Below, piece after piece: positions 41,615-50,508 of a stretch of DNA of 64,000 nt. The stretch covers positions 1-64,000 of the forward strand of contig JAKVCO010000018.1 of NCBI GenBank assembly GCA_022448245.1, in the 5' to 3' direction. Each line of letters begins with the position of its first letter. The stretch's first letter is position 1. The stretch is from Paracoccaceae bacterium. GTDB lineage: Bacteria > Pseudomonadota > Alphaproteobacteria > Rhodobacterales > Rhodobacteraceae. The translations under genes and the position numbers were made by a program. Under the pieces are notes generated by a model. It did no database searches. It saw nothing but the letters and a program-made list of their open reading frames with translations, and was not told the origin of the DNA.

Positions 41615-42658
41615 ATGGAACTGGCAGCTTTGTTCCTGCTGTTTGGCGGCAGCCTTGTCGGGCTGCTTTTTAGTGGCGCTAGCGCAAGCGCCGAGGCCGA
41701 TGAAATCACTGTTGATGAAGACGGGGTCGTTCTTGGCACGGCGGGCGATGATCTGATCACAGTTGGAGATGGCGAGGTTTCGACCGAGGTTGAAGCCGGG
41801 GCCGGTGACGACACGATCCTTGATCTAGACCCATCGACGGATCTTGGAAACTACGATGGCGGAAGCGGCGATGATATCATCGCAGTTGCAGCCGGGTCCG
41901 GCGTCATCAGCGGCGGTGAGGGCAACGATACGATCAGTGTGCTCGCGACGGGGCTTGTCGCCGTCGATGCCGGCGAGGGCGATGACTTCATCGAGGCCAT
42001 TACGCAAGGCGTGGTCTTCGGTGGCGAAGGCAATGACACGCTGAGCGACGGCGTAGAGATCGACCAACCCAGTGGCACCCTCTTTGGCCCCGCAGGTGCT
42101 TTTAGCGGCGGTGCCGGGGACGATCTGATTTACGTGCAGGGTCTTGGCGACGCCTCTCAAGAGGTCGTGCAAAGCGCGGTTGGCGGGGCAGGTGACGATG
42201 TCATCGTGATCGATACGCGCGTGGCATCCGACCTCGCAGGGTACCAGAACGGCTTGGCTCCGCGCGTCGCAGGCGGCGAAGGTATCGACATGTTCACCAT
42301 CCAGACCGAAGATGTGATCCTTGAGGATGTCGATGATTTCATTGCGTTAACTGGGGGCGACGATCATTTTACCGTTGATGTCTACCGCGATCAGATCGCC
42401 GAGATTGCGGATTTTGAGCCCGGCGTGGACGTCCTGACGGTCGATGCGGACGCTGTCACGCAAAACGGGGTCTTGAGCGAAGCACGCATTGAAGAGGTCA
42501 GCTCTGGCGCGGACACGATGACCGTGCTGACGCTGGTCTATGAGAACGCCGATCAGCGGACCATCGAAGCCCAGATCGTCCTGTTGGGGACGACCGGGGT
42601 TTCTTGGTCAGATGTCGTTTTCCTTGGCGAACAGATGCCCGAACTCGCTGCTGCTTAG
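41615..42658 (+). CDS. Membrane-anchored RTX-like calcium-binding repeat protein
   Basis: A 347-residue acidic protein. An N-terminal hydrophobic helix (MELAALFLLFGGSLVGLLFSGA) is followed by about eight RTX-type nonapeptide-like repeats such as GTAGDDLITVGDG, GSGDDIIAV, GEGNDTISV, GEGNDTLSD, GAGDDLIYV and GAGDDVIVI, which bind calcium in a parallel beta-roll. There is no clear enzyme domain; the last 100 residues end in a strand-rich part (FEPGVDVLTVDADAV) common at the end of RTX proteins. Unlike most RTX proteins it has an N-terminal anchor instead of relying on a C-terminal type I secretion signal. The ATG at 41615 follows AGGGG. Function unknown. Confidence 0.7.
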   Translation: MELAALFLLFGGSLVGLLFSGASASAEADEITVDEDGVVLGTAGDDLITVGDGEVSTEVEAGAGDDTILDLDPSTDLGNYDGGSGDDIIAVAAGSGVISGGEGNDTISVLATGLVAVDAGEGDDFIEAITQGVVFGGEGNDTLSDGVEIDQPSGTLFGPAGAFSGGAGDDLIYVQGLGDASQEVVQSAVGGAGDDVIVIDTRVASDLAGYQNGLAPRVAGGEGIDMFTIQTEDVILEDVDDFIALTGGDDHFTVDVYRDQIAEIADFEPGVDVLTVDADAVTQNGVLSEARIEEVSSGADTMTVLTLVYENADQRTIEAQIVLLGTTGVSWSDVVFLGEQMPELAAA

Positions 42659-43794
42659 CCTTTCGCGAGGAGCGGTGGCACCGCATTGACCCATGCGCCA
42701 TCGGCCTTGGCAGAGGCCACAGCCTGATGCACCGCCATCATGGAACGCAGGCCGTCTTCGGCCGTGGGAAGCGCGCCATAGGCCTCGCCACGGATGGCCG
42801 CTGCGAGATCCACGTAGATGTTGGCCACGGCCAACGGGAAGCCTTCGGGATGCGCAATGGCGACGCGCGAGAGGCGCGTGGCCTCGTCTGAGAGCCCGCC
42901 TTCGCCCTTTTCCATGATCTGCGTCCGGCCCCCCACGGGGGTGTAGTAGACTTGGTTCGGCTCCTCCGAGCGCCAGCGCATGCCGCCCGTTTCGCCAAAG
43001 ACCTGGATGTCAAAGCCGTGCTGACGTCCGATCGCCACCGAGGAGGTCCAAAGACGCCCAACCGTGCCGCCTTCCATGCGGAAGTTGATCATTGCGTCGT
43101 CTTCGAGCGTGCGCGAGGAGATGGTGGAGGCGAAGTCAGCCGAGAGGGACGCGACCTCGTCGCAGGCGATGAAGCTCGCCATGTGCAGCGCGTGGATGCC
43201 GCAGTCGGCGAATTGGCCGGATACGCCCGCCATGGCCGGGTCATAGCGCCAGCGGACGCGCGGGTTGTCGGCGTCCGTCGCGTCGCCGTGGTGGCCGTGC
43301 GAAAAGTTCGTCACCACGAGGCGCACCTTGCCGATCTGGCCCGATTGCACGATCTGGCGCATCTCGCGGACCATCGGATAGGCGGAGTAGCAGTAGTTCA
43401 CCGCGCAGATCTTGCCGGAGGCGCGGGCGACCTTCACGATCTCCTCACCCTCTTCAACGGTCATCGTCATGGGCTTTTCGCAGAGCACGTGGAAGCCGGC
43501 CTCGAGGAAGGCCTTGGTGATCTCGAAATGTGTGGAGTTCGGCGTGGCCACGGTGACAAGATCGATCCGATCTTCACGGTCTTTCTCGCCCGCGAGCATT
43601 TCCTGCCAATCGGCATAAGCGCGGTCAGGCGCGATGCCGAGCTCATCCGCGAAAGCGCGGCCTTTTTCGGCGTCGATGTCGAGCGCGCCTGCAGCGAGCA
43701 CAAAATTCCCATCGGCTTGGGCGCCAAGACGGTGGGCCGGGCCAATCTGGCTCCCCTTGCCGCCGCCGATCATGCCCCAGTTGAGCTTTGCCAT
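42655..43794 (-). CDS. Gfo/Idh/MocA-family sugar or inositol dehydrogenase
   Basis: A 379-residue NAD(P)-dependent oxidoreductase. It begins with the Rossmann segment LNWGMIGGGKGSQIGPAHRLG, contains the family CEKPMT at about residue 100 and a Lys in the active-site region, with HALHMASF supplying the catalytic His. It lies 16 bases downstream of a second member on the same strand, divergent from iolDCB. Substrates may be inositol isomers, keto-inositol or a related sugar, which cannot be settled from sequence. Confidence 0.82.
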   Translation of the reverse strand: MAKLNWGMIGGGKGSQIGPAHRLGAQADGNFVLAAGALDIDAEKGRAFADELGIAPDRAYADWQEMLAGEKDREDRIDLVTVATPNSTHFEITKAFLEAGFHVLCEKPMTMTVEEGEEIVKVARASGKICAVNYCYSAYPMVREMRQIVQSGQIGKVRLVVTNFSHGHHGDATDADNPRVRWRYDPAMAGVSGQFADCGIHALHMASFIACDEVASLSADFASTISSRTLEDDAMINFRMEGGTVGRLWTSSVAIGRQHGFDIQVFGETGGMRWRSEEPNQVYYTPVGGRTQIMEKGEGGLSDEATRLSRVAIAHPEGFPLAVANIYVDLAAAIRGEAYGALPTAEDGLRSMMAVHQAVASAKADGAWVNAVPPLLAKG

Positions 43795-43810
43795 TCTTGG
43801 TCTCCCGCTC

Positions 43811-44914
43811 TTAGAAATCAGTTACTTTGACCCAGCTCCGGGTCTCTGACGATACGTGTGAGGCGTGAACCACCCGGTTGACCTCCATCCCCTCATGGAA
43901 GGTGGGCCAGCGCGGTTCGCCCGCAGCGATGGCCTCTAGGAAGTCCTTTGCCTCGATGATGATTTGGTCTTGGTAGCCTGTACCGTGTCCCGGCCCCTGA
44001 CAGAAGGGCAGGTAGTCGGGATGGGCAGGCCCAGTGAGGATTTTGCGGAAGCCCTGTTCGGCCTCCGGTCCATCACGCAGGTAGAGCCTAATTGCGTTTT
44101 GATCTTCGCCATCAAAGCGGATGGCGCCTTTGGTGCCGTCGATCTGATAGCAATAGCCCATCTTACGGCCAGTCGCGACGCGCGAGCAGAAGAGGCTGCC
44201 GCTCACGCCACTGGCGAATTTCAGCAGCAGCGTTGCCTGATCGTCGTTTTTTACCGCAACGCCGCCACGCTCCGCATGGACGGTTTCGACCATGGCGTGG
44301 AGCTCCTCGATCGGGCCCATGAGCCGCTGCGCGCAGTTGATCGGATGAGGGGAGAGATCGCCCATCGTGCCTGCCGCGCGGGTTTCCGTGCGCCAGTTGG
44401 CGGGCTCGTCCGGGTCGGCAAGGAAATCTTCGGTGTGTTCGCCCCGGAAGGAGGTAACCTTTCCGATCCGCCCTTCCTGCAGTAGCTGGTAGGCGAACTG
44501 CGACGCGGGCGTGCGGATGTAGTTAAAGCCCACCATGTGCACGAGGCCGGAGGCCTCAGCGGCGGCTACCATCGCGCGGCTGTCTTCGAGTGATTCCCCC
44601 AAGGGCTTCTCGCAGAAGACGTGCTTGCCGCTCGCGAAGGCCGCCTCAGCGATGGCGCGGTGATGCGCTTGAGGAGAGGCGATGATGACGGCCTCTACCT
44701 CAGGGTCGGCAACGAGGGCCTCCCAGTTGTCTGCGGCTTTCCGGAAGCCGAACTCCTTTGCATAGCGGGCGGCGCTCGCGGGCGAAGATGCCGCAACGGA
44801 CGTCAATTCAGGCCGGAGCTCCGTGTTAAAGACCGCTCCAACCGCCGCGTGGGCCACGGCATGCGCCTTGCCCATATAGCCGCCTCCTACGATGCCGATG
44901 CCAATTTTTGCCAT
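43811..44914 (-). CDS. Gfo/Idh/MocA-family oxidoreductase
   Basis: A 367-residue oxidoreductase. It opens KIGIGIVGGGYMGKAHAVAH, has FCEKPLGESLEDS and the catalytic LSPHPINCAQ region. The ATG at 44914 follows GGAGGAG; about 90 further upstream in-frame codons lie over the iolD promoter and are rejected. It is divergent from iolD across 103 bases holding a 14-base palindrome. It may act on inositol or a sugar acid together with the neighbouring dehydrogenase. Confidence 0.82.
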   Translation of the reverse strand: MAKIGIGIVGGGYMGKAHAVAHAAVGAVFNTELRPELTSVAASSPASAARYAKEFGFRKAADNWEALVADPEVEAVIIASPQAHHRAIAEAAFASGKHVFCEKPLGESLEDSRAMVAAAEASGLVHMVGFNYIRTPASQFAYQLLQEGRIGKVTSFRGEHTEDFLADPDEPANWRTETRAAGTMGDLSPHPINCAQRLMGPIEELHAMVETVHAERGGVAVKNDDQATLLLKFASGVSGSLFCSRVATGRKMGYCYQIDGTKGAIRFDGEDQNAIRLYLRDGPEAEQGFRKILTGPAHPDYLPFCQGPGHGTGYQDQIIIEAKDFLEAIAAGEPRWPTFHEGMEVNRVVHASHVSSETRSWVKVTDF

Positions 44915-44931
44915 GGGAGCTCCTCCACTCT

Positions 44932-44945
44932 TGCAACCGGTTGCA
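44932..44945. promoter_or_regulatory. Perfect 14-base palindrome, LacI-type operator candidate
   Basis: TGCAACCGGTTGCA is a perfect palindrome with the central CG typical of LacI/PurR operators. It lies between the divergent oxidoreductase gene and iolD, 18 and 72 bases from the two starts, so it could control both directions. Confidence 0.6.
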
Positions 44946-45017
44946 GTGCTCTGGCAGAGTGCTATCGTCAGGCGCGCAGCCGGGTCAACAACCGATTGCG
45001 TCATTAGGGAGGATGAC

Positions 45018-46871
45018 ATGGCCAAGGAAACCGTCACGCTGACGACAGCGCAGGCTATCGTTCGATGGCTCGATGCGCAGATGATCGAGATCGATGGTGA
45101 GGAGATGCGGGTCTGCGGCGGCGGCTTTGGCATCTTTGGCCATGGCAACGTCACGTGTCTGGGTGAGGCGCTGCAAGACGTCAAAGATACGCTCCCGCTT
45201 TTTCGCGGTCAAAACGAGCAGGGCATGGGTTTTGCGGCCGCCGGCTACGCCAAGGCATGGCTGCGTCGGCGCTTTATGTTCTGCACAGCGTCTGCAGGTC
45301 CGGGCACAGCGAACTTGCTGACCTCCGCCGCTCTCGCCCATGCGAACCGTTTGCCCGTTCTGATGCTCTGCGGCGATACCTTCTTGACGCGCCTGCCTGA
45401 TCCTGTCCTGCAGCAGTTGGAGCATTTCGGGAACCCGGCCTTCGGCCTCAACGACGGCTTCAAGGCGGTGAGCCGATTCTGGGATCGCATCACGCATCCC
45501 GCGCAAATTATCCAATCTTTGCCGCTGGCGCTGTCAACGATGCTCGACCCCGCCGACTGCGGCCCGGCCTTCATTGCGCTTCCCCAAGATGTGCAGGGCT
45601 GGACCTATGATTATCCGCTGAGCTTCTTTGAAAAGCGCGTGCACCGCATCCGCTCCCAAGCGGCAGACCCTGCGGAGATCGCTGATGCCAAGGCGCTGCT
45701 CGCAGGGGCCGAGCGCCCGATGATCATTGCAGGCGGCGGCGTGCAGTATGGTGACGCGGTGGCAGAGCTCACGGCCTTTGCCGAAGCCTCAAACATCCCG
45801 GTGGTGGAGACGATCGCGGGGCGTGCGAACCTTGTCCATGATCACCCGCTCAACATCGGGCCGCTTGGCGTGACGGGATCTGATTCCGCCAACAACATAG
45901 CGAAAAAGGCTGATGTGATCCTCGCCGTGGGCACACGCCTGCAGGACTTTACGACCGGTTCATGGACGGCCTTTGCGCCGGATGCCAAGTTCATCGGCCT
46001 CAACGTGGGCCGCCATGACGCGGGCAAGCATATGGCGTTGGCCGTCGTAGGTGACTGCAAACAAACTCTGCCCATGCTCACGGGCTACCAAGCGCCTGCA
46101 GATTGGACTGCGAAGGCTCAGGCTGAGCGTAAAGCGTGGGATGCCTATGTGGCGGACAACACACGGGTCGGAAACCGCCCGAACTCCTACGCGCAGGCGA
46201 TCGGTGTGGTGAACGACCTCTGCCACGCCGAGGACCGCGTGGTCGCGGCGGCGGGCGGCTTACCTGCCGAGGTGACAGCCAACTGGAAGACGCTCTCCAC
46301 CGGTTCCGTCGATGTCGAATTCGGGTTCTCCTGCATGGGCTACGAGATCGCAGGCGCTTGGGGCGCGGCCATCGCGCAGGCCCAGCTGAAGCCCGGGCGC
46401 GAGGTGATCAGCTTCTGCGGCGACGGCTCCTATCTTTTGATGAACTCCGACATCTACTCCTCCGTGCTGACGCAGAAGAAGATGATTGTGATGGTGCTCG
46501 ATAACGGTGGCTTTGCGGTGATCAACAAGCTGCAAAACAACGTGGGCCAAGAGAGTTTTAACAACCTCATCGCCGACACGCCGACCGCCACGCACCAAGT
46601 GGGCGTCGATTTCGAGGCCCACGCCCGCGCCATGGGCGCTGAGGCTGAAACGGTGGAGCATGCCAAGGATCTGGGCGACGCGGTCAAACGCGCGTTCGAG
46701 GCGGATCAGACCTACGTCATCGTCATGAAGGTCGACCCCTATGAGGGCTGGACGACCGAGGGCCACACCTGGTGGGAGGTGGGCACGCCGCACGTGACCG
46801 ACAAAGCCTCCGTCCGGGAAAAGCACGAGGAGATCGAGGCCGAGCGCGCCAACCAGAGGCGCGGCGTCTGA
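45018..46871 (+). CDS. iolD: 3D-(3,5/4)-trihydroxycyclohexane-1,2-dione hydrolase
   Basis: A 617-residue thiamine diphosphate enzyme that opens the ring of the inositol intermediate trihydroxycyclohexanedione to 5-deoxyglucuronate. The activating Glu is in FRGQNEQGMGFAAAGYA; the ThDP/metal motif GDGSYLLMNSDIYSSV is in the C-terminal domain. The length fits IolD. The ATG at 45018 follows AGGGAGG. Its stop overlaps iolC (TGATG). Confidence 0.93.
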   Translation: MAKETVTLTTAQAIVRWLDAQMIEIDGEEMRVCGGGFGIFGHGNVTCLGEALQDVKDTLPLFRGQNEQGMGFAAAGYAKAWLRRRFMFCTASAGPGTANLLTSAALAHANRLPVLMLCGDTFLTRLPDPVLQQLEHFGNPAFGLNDGFKAVSRFWDRITHPAQIIQSLPLALSTMLDPADCGPAFIALPQDVQGWTYDYPLSFFEKRVHRIRSQAADPAEIADAKALLAGAERPMIIAGGGVQYGDAVAELTAFAEASNIPVVETIAGRANLVHDHPLNIGPLGVTGSDSANNIAKKADVILAVGTRLQDFTTGSWTAFAPDAKFIGLNVGRHDAGKHMALAVVGDCKQTLPMLTGYQAPADWTAKAQAERKAWDAYVADNTRVGNRPNSYAQAIGVVNDLCHAEDRVVAAAGGLPAEVTANWKTLSTGSVDVEFGFSCMGYEIAGAWGAAIAQAQLKPGREVISFCGDGSYLLMNSDIYSSVLTQKKMIVMVLDNGGFAVINKLQNNVGQESFNNLIADTPTATHQVGVDFEAHARAMGAEAETVEHAKDLGDAVKRAFEADQTYVIVMKVDPYEGWTTEGHTWWEVGTPHVTDKASVREKHEEIEAERANQRRGV

Positions 46872-47842
46872 TGCTTCGCGACGGGATCAAACAGAACAAC
46901 TTCATCATCGTGGGCCGCGCGGGGATCGACTTCTTCACCGATGCGGGCGTGGCGGCGGAAGATGCCGACCGCGTGACGGTGGGCCTCGGTGGATCGTCCG
47001 CTAACATCGCCGCGGGCATCTGCAAGCTGGGCGGGCAGGCAGCGCTCGTGACGCGGGTGAGCGACGACAGTGTCGGCAGCTACTGTGTGGGCCAGCTGAA
47101 GCGCTACGGCGTCGATGCGCGCTACGTGACGCCGGTGGGCGGGGAGTATCGCAACTCGCTGGCCTTCTATGAAAGCCGCGTCGAAGGCCACCGCAATGTC
47201 ATCTACCGCAACGGCGCGGCGGATTTTCAGATGTCCGAAGAAGACGTCGCCGCCGTGGATTATGGCGCGTACGGCGCGCTCATCACCGCGGGCACGGTTT
47301 TCGCGGCCGAACCCTCCCGGTCGGCCACTTTCAGCGCCTTCTCGCGGGCCAAGGCGGCGGGGCTGCCCATTATCTTTGACGTCGACTACCGCCCCTATTC
47401 CTGGCCCTCGGCGGAGGTCGCCTCTGACGTGCTGAGCCGCGCGGCGGCCGAATGCGGCATGATCGTCGGCAATGACGAGGAATTCGGCTTCATGGCCGGG
47501 GACTACGACAGAGGCCTCGACAAAGCGCGGGAGCTTGCCGCCCAAGGCGTGCTGATCATCTACAAGATGGGCGAAAAGGGCGCGATCACCTTCGCGAACG
47601 GCGAAGAGATCCGCACCGGCATCTACCCCGTCGAGGCCCTGAAACCCACAGGTGCGGGCGACAGCTTTATGGCCGGTCTGATGACCTCGCTTGCGGGCGG
47701 TCACGACCTCAAGACAGCGATCCTGCGCGGGTCGGCCTGCGCCTCGATCACCGTGTCCAAACCCGGATGCGCGCCCGCCATGGCTGACACGCCCACCCTT
47801 GAGACATTCTTGGCCGCACACCCCGGCCCGACGGAGCCCTGA
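46871..47842 (+). CDS. iolC: 5-dehydro-2-deoxygluconokinase
   Basis: A 323-residue PfkB-family sugar kinase that phosphorylates 5-dehydro-2-deoxygluconate in inositol breakdown. VGLGGSSANIAAGICKLG is the N-terminal signature and LKPTGAGDSFMAGL carries the catalytic Asp. The start overlaps the iolD stop. iolB follows after three bases. The tight order iolD-iolC-iolB supports the assignment over fructokinase or ribokinase. Confidence 0.92.
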   Translation: MLRDGIKQNNFIIVGRAGIDFFTDAGVAAEDADRVTVGLGGSSANIAAGICKLGGQAALVTRVSDDSVGSYCVGQLKRYGVDARYVTPVGGEYRNSLAFYESRVEGHRNVIYRNGAADFQMSEEDVAAVDYGAYGALITAGTVFAAEPSRSATFSAFSRAKAAGLPIIFDVDYRPYSWPSAEVASDVLSRAAAECGMIVGNDEEFGFMAGDYDRGLDKARELAAQGVLIIYKMGEKGAITFANGEEIRTGIYPVEALKPTGAGDSFMAGLMTSLAGGHDLKTAILRGSACASITVSKPGCAPAMADTPTLETFLAAHPGPTEP

Positions 47843-47845
47843 CCC

Positions 47846-48685
47846 ATGCATATCGCCCCTTATGACAACCAGAACAAACCCATCGTCGACGTTGGCGACG
47901 CCACGGTTCCGCTGAACTATTTCAACATCGTCAAGCTCGAGGCTGGGCAGGCGTTTGAGTACACCGTGCCGGGGTTCGAGACCTGCATCGTGCCTGCCAC
48001 CGGCACCGTCGATGTGGAGGTCCAAGGCTTCAAGGCAGACGACCTTGGCGGACGGGGCGAAGATGTCTGGGATGGGGAGCCTGAGGGCGTCTATGTCCCC
48101 TCTGGCGCGAAGGCGTTGATGATCGCAAAAGACAGCTGCGAGGTCTTCGTTGCGGGGGCCAAGTATGACGAGGTGCTGGAGCCTTTCGCGGTGCGTGCGG
48201 ACGGGCTCGACCTTGTGCAATACGGCTCTGACGATACGAAAACCCATCGTAAAATCAAGCATATCCTGGGTCAGAAGCAGCATGACAAAGTCGGGCGTCT
48301 GTTGGTGAGTGAGCTCTTCACCGTGGGGGCGGGCGGTTGGTCCGGCTTCCCCAGCCACAAACACGACACCGACCGTCTGCCGACCGAAACCCGCCATGAT
48401 GAGACCTATAACTTCCGCTTCCGCCCGAACCACGGATCGGGCGTGCAGATGCTGCAGCGCGAGGACGGCAAGCCGGGGGATGCCTATCACATCGTCGATG
48501 GCTCCACGATTTGTCTCGATAACGGCTATCACCCTTGCTGCGTGTTGCCGGGCTACGAGATGTACTATTTCACGATCCTGGGCGGCCTGTCGCAGCGGTC
48601 ACTGGTGCAGTTCTTCCAGCCGTCGCACGCCTACCAGATCGAGACGATCCCCGGCATCAAAGACATGATCGCGAAGTTCAAATGA
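47846..48685 (+). CDS. iolB: 5-deoxy-glucuronate isomerase
   Basis: A 279-residue bicupin-type isomerase that converts 5-deoxyglucuronate to 5-dehydro-2-deoxygluconate, the step between IolD and IolC. The metal-binding region includes GWSGFPSHKHD and RHDETYNFRFRP, and the late segment DGSTICLDNGYHPCCVLPGY is characteristic. Its end overlaps the next gene (ATGA). Confidence 0.93.
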   Translation: MHIAPYDNQNKPIVDVGDATVPLNYFNIVKLEAGQAFEYTVPGFETCIVPATGTVDVEVQGFKADDLGGRGEDVWDGEPEGVYVPSGAKALMIAKDSCEVFVAGAKYDEVLEPFAVRADGLDLVQYGSDDTKTHRKIKHILGQKQHDKVGRLLVSELFTVGAGGWSGFPSHKHDTDRLPTETRHDETYNFRFRPNHGSGVQMLQREDGKPGDAYHIVDGSTICLDNGYHPCCVLPGYEMYYFTILGGLSQRSLVQFFQPSHAYQIETIPGIKDMIAKFK

Positions 48686-49509
48686 CGCTCGCCACGCTCT
48701 CCGAGGTTTTGCAGCCCGCGCTGAAAGGCGGCTACGCCGTGGGCGGGCTGGTGACGCTGGGATGGGAGGACATGCGCGCCTTCGTGCGTGCGGCCGAGGC
48801 GGAGGACTGCCCAGTGATCCTGCAGGCGGGCCCATCCTGTCGCGCGCACACGCCATTGCCGGTATTGGGGAAGATGTTCCGGTATTTGGCCGAGGATGCC
48901 AGCGTGCCAGTCGTGGCGCATCTGGATCACGGGTACGAGGCCGAAGACTGCCGGATCGCGCTCGAAAGCGGGTTCACCTCGCTGATGTTCGACGGCTCCC
49001 GCAAGCCGATCGAGCAGAACATCGATGAGACCGCCGCCATCGCTGAGATGGCCCATGCGGCGGGGATCTCCTGCGAGGGGGAGATCGGCTTTGTGGGCTA
49101 TGACAATGGCGAGGCTTCCGCCGGGACCGCCCCGGAAGAAGCCGCTCGTTTCGCTCGGGAGAGCGGCGTGGACGCCATGGCGATCTCCGTCGGCAATGTG
49201 CACCTTCAGCAGGATCAGTCGGGCGGCCTCGATGAGGCACGCATCGACGCGATCGAGGCTGTGACAGACGTCCCTCTGGTGATCCACGGCGGCTCCGGCG
49301 TGCCTACGGCGCAGCGGCGGCGCCTCGCGCAGACCACGGCGATCTGCAAATACAACATCGGGACTGAACTGCGCATGGCCTTTGGCGCGGCGCTGCGCGA
49401 CGCTGTCGCCGCTGATCCGGAGCGGTTCGACCGGGTGCAAATCCTCAAGGATATCGAAGACCCGGTGGAAGAAGCTGCCCGCCGCGTACTCAGGGAGCTC
49501 AAGGCATGA
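48682..49509 (+). CDS. Class II ketose-bisphosphate aldolase, IolJ-like
   Basis: A 275-residue zinc-dependent aldolase. Zinc and phosphate motifs are readable: AHLDHGYEAEDC, ALESGFTSLMFDGS, EGEIGFVGY and IHGGSGVP. In this context it should cleave 2-deoxy-5-keto-gluconate 6-phosphate (the IolC product) to dihydroxyacetone phosphate and malonic semialdehyde, the role of IolJ. Fructose-bisphosphate or tagatose-bisphosphate aldolase is an alternative. The start overlaps the iolB stop by four bases and the end overlaps iolG. Confidence 0.82.
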   Translation: MTLATLSEVLQPALKGGYAVGGLVTLGWEDMRAFVRAAEAEDCPVILQAGPSCRAHTPLPVLGKMFRYLAEDASVPVVAHLDHGYEAEDCRIALESGFTSLMFDGSRKPIEQNIDETAAIAEMAHAAGISCEGEIGFVGYDNGEASAGTAPEEAARFARESGVDAMAISVGNVHLQQDQSGGLDEARIDAIEAVTDVPLVIHGGSGVPTAQRRRLAQTTAICKYNIGTELRMAFGAALRDAVAADPERFDRVQILKDIEDPVEEAARRVLRELKA

Positions 49510-50498
49510 TGAACATCGGAATTCTGGGGTGCGGGCGCATCGGGCAGGTCCATGCCCGGTCGCTGGCAGGGATGAACAACGCGCGCGTCGCGGCAGTCTC
49601 CGACGCGGTGCCGGAAGCTGCGGATGCCCTTGCGGCGGCCACGGGCGGCAAGGCCATGACGAGCGAGGCGATCATTGCTGACGCAGGCATTGATGCCGTC
49701 ATCATCGGCACGCCCACAAGCACGCACCACGATCTGATCCATGAGGCTGCTGCGGCTGGTAAGGCGATTTTCTGCGAGAAACCTGTAGATTTATCTGCTG
49801 ATCGCACCCGTGCGTGCATCGCAGCAGTCGAAAAGGCGGGCGTTCCCATGCTCGTGGCCTTCAACCGCCGTTTCGATCCCAACTTCGCGCATCTGCAGTC
49901 CCGCATCGAGGCGGGCGACCTCGGTGATGTGGAGATGGTGACGATCCTGTCCCGCGATCCGTCGCCACCCCCGGTGAGCTATATCAAACAGTCCGGTGGG
50001 CTCTTCCGCGATATGATGATCCACGATTTCGACATGGCGCGTTTCTTGCTGGATGAGGAGCCGGTTGAGGTTTTCGCGCAGGGTTCTTGCCTCGTCGATC
50101 CTGAGATTGGTGAGGCAGGCGATGTCGATACGGCGATGGTGACGCTCAAGACGGCGTCAGGGAAGATCGCGCAGATCTCAAACTCCCGCCGCGCGTCATA
50201 CGGCTATGATCAACGCATCGAAGTGCACGGGTCAAAAGCGCTCGCCCGGGCGGATAACCTGCATGAGAATTCGGTCGAAATCGCAGGCGCCTCAGGCTTC
50301 ACAAGGGCACCGGCGCAGCACTTCTTCCTCGAGCGTTATGCTGCGGCATACTCTATCGAGATGGCGCATTTTGTTAATTCTGTGACGAATAATATTCTTA
50401 TAAAGCCCAGTGGAAAGGACGGCCTCAAAGCGCAGCTCCTCGCGGATGCGGCGGATGCGTCTTGCAGAGACGGCAAAATGTACCGGGTCGGCGACTAG
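49506..50498 (+). CDS. iolG: Inositol 2-dehydrogenase
   Basis: A 330-residue Gfo/Idh/MocA dehydrogenase that starts inositol breakdown by oxidising myo-inositol to scyllo-inosose. It has NIGILGCGRIGQVHARSL, FCEKPVDLS and the catalytic DMMIHDFDMARFLL. The DPNFAHLQSRIEAGDLGDVE piece is typical of IolG. It is the last gene of iolDCB-aldolase-iolG. No iolE, iolA or iolH lies in the window, so the pathway needs genes elsewhere. Confidence 0.9.
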   Translation: MMNIGILGCGRIGQVHARSLAGMNNARVAAVSDAVPEAADALAAATGGKAMTSEAIIADAGIDAVIIGTPTSTHHDLIHEAAAAGKAIFCEKPVDLSADRTRACIAAVEKAGVPMLVAFNRRFDPNFAHLQSRIEAGDLGDVEMVTILSRDPSPPPVSYIKQSGGLFRDMMIHDFDMARFLLDEEPVEVFAQGSCLVDPEIGEAGDVDTAMVTLKTASGKIAQISNSRRASYGYDQRIEVHGSKALARADNLHENSVEIAGASGFTRAPAQHFFLERYAAAYSIEMAHFVNSVTNNILIKPSGKDGLKAQLLADAADASCRDGKMYRVGD

Positions 50499-50508
50499 CA
50501 AAAGACCT

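Noticed and set aside
46739-48532. 597-codon open frame antisense to iolC and iolB
   Set aside because: It runs across two well-recognised genes on the other strand and has no family features.
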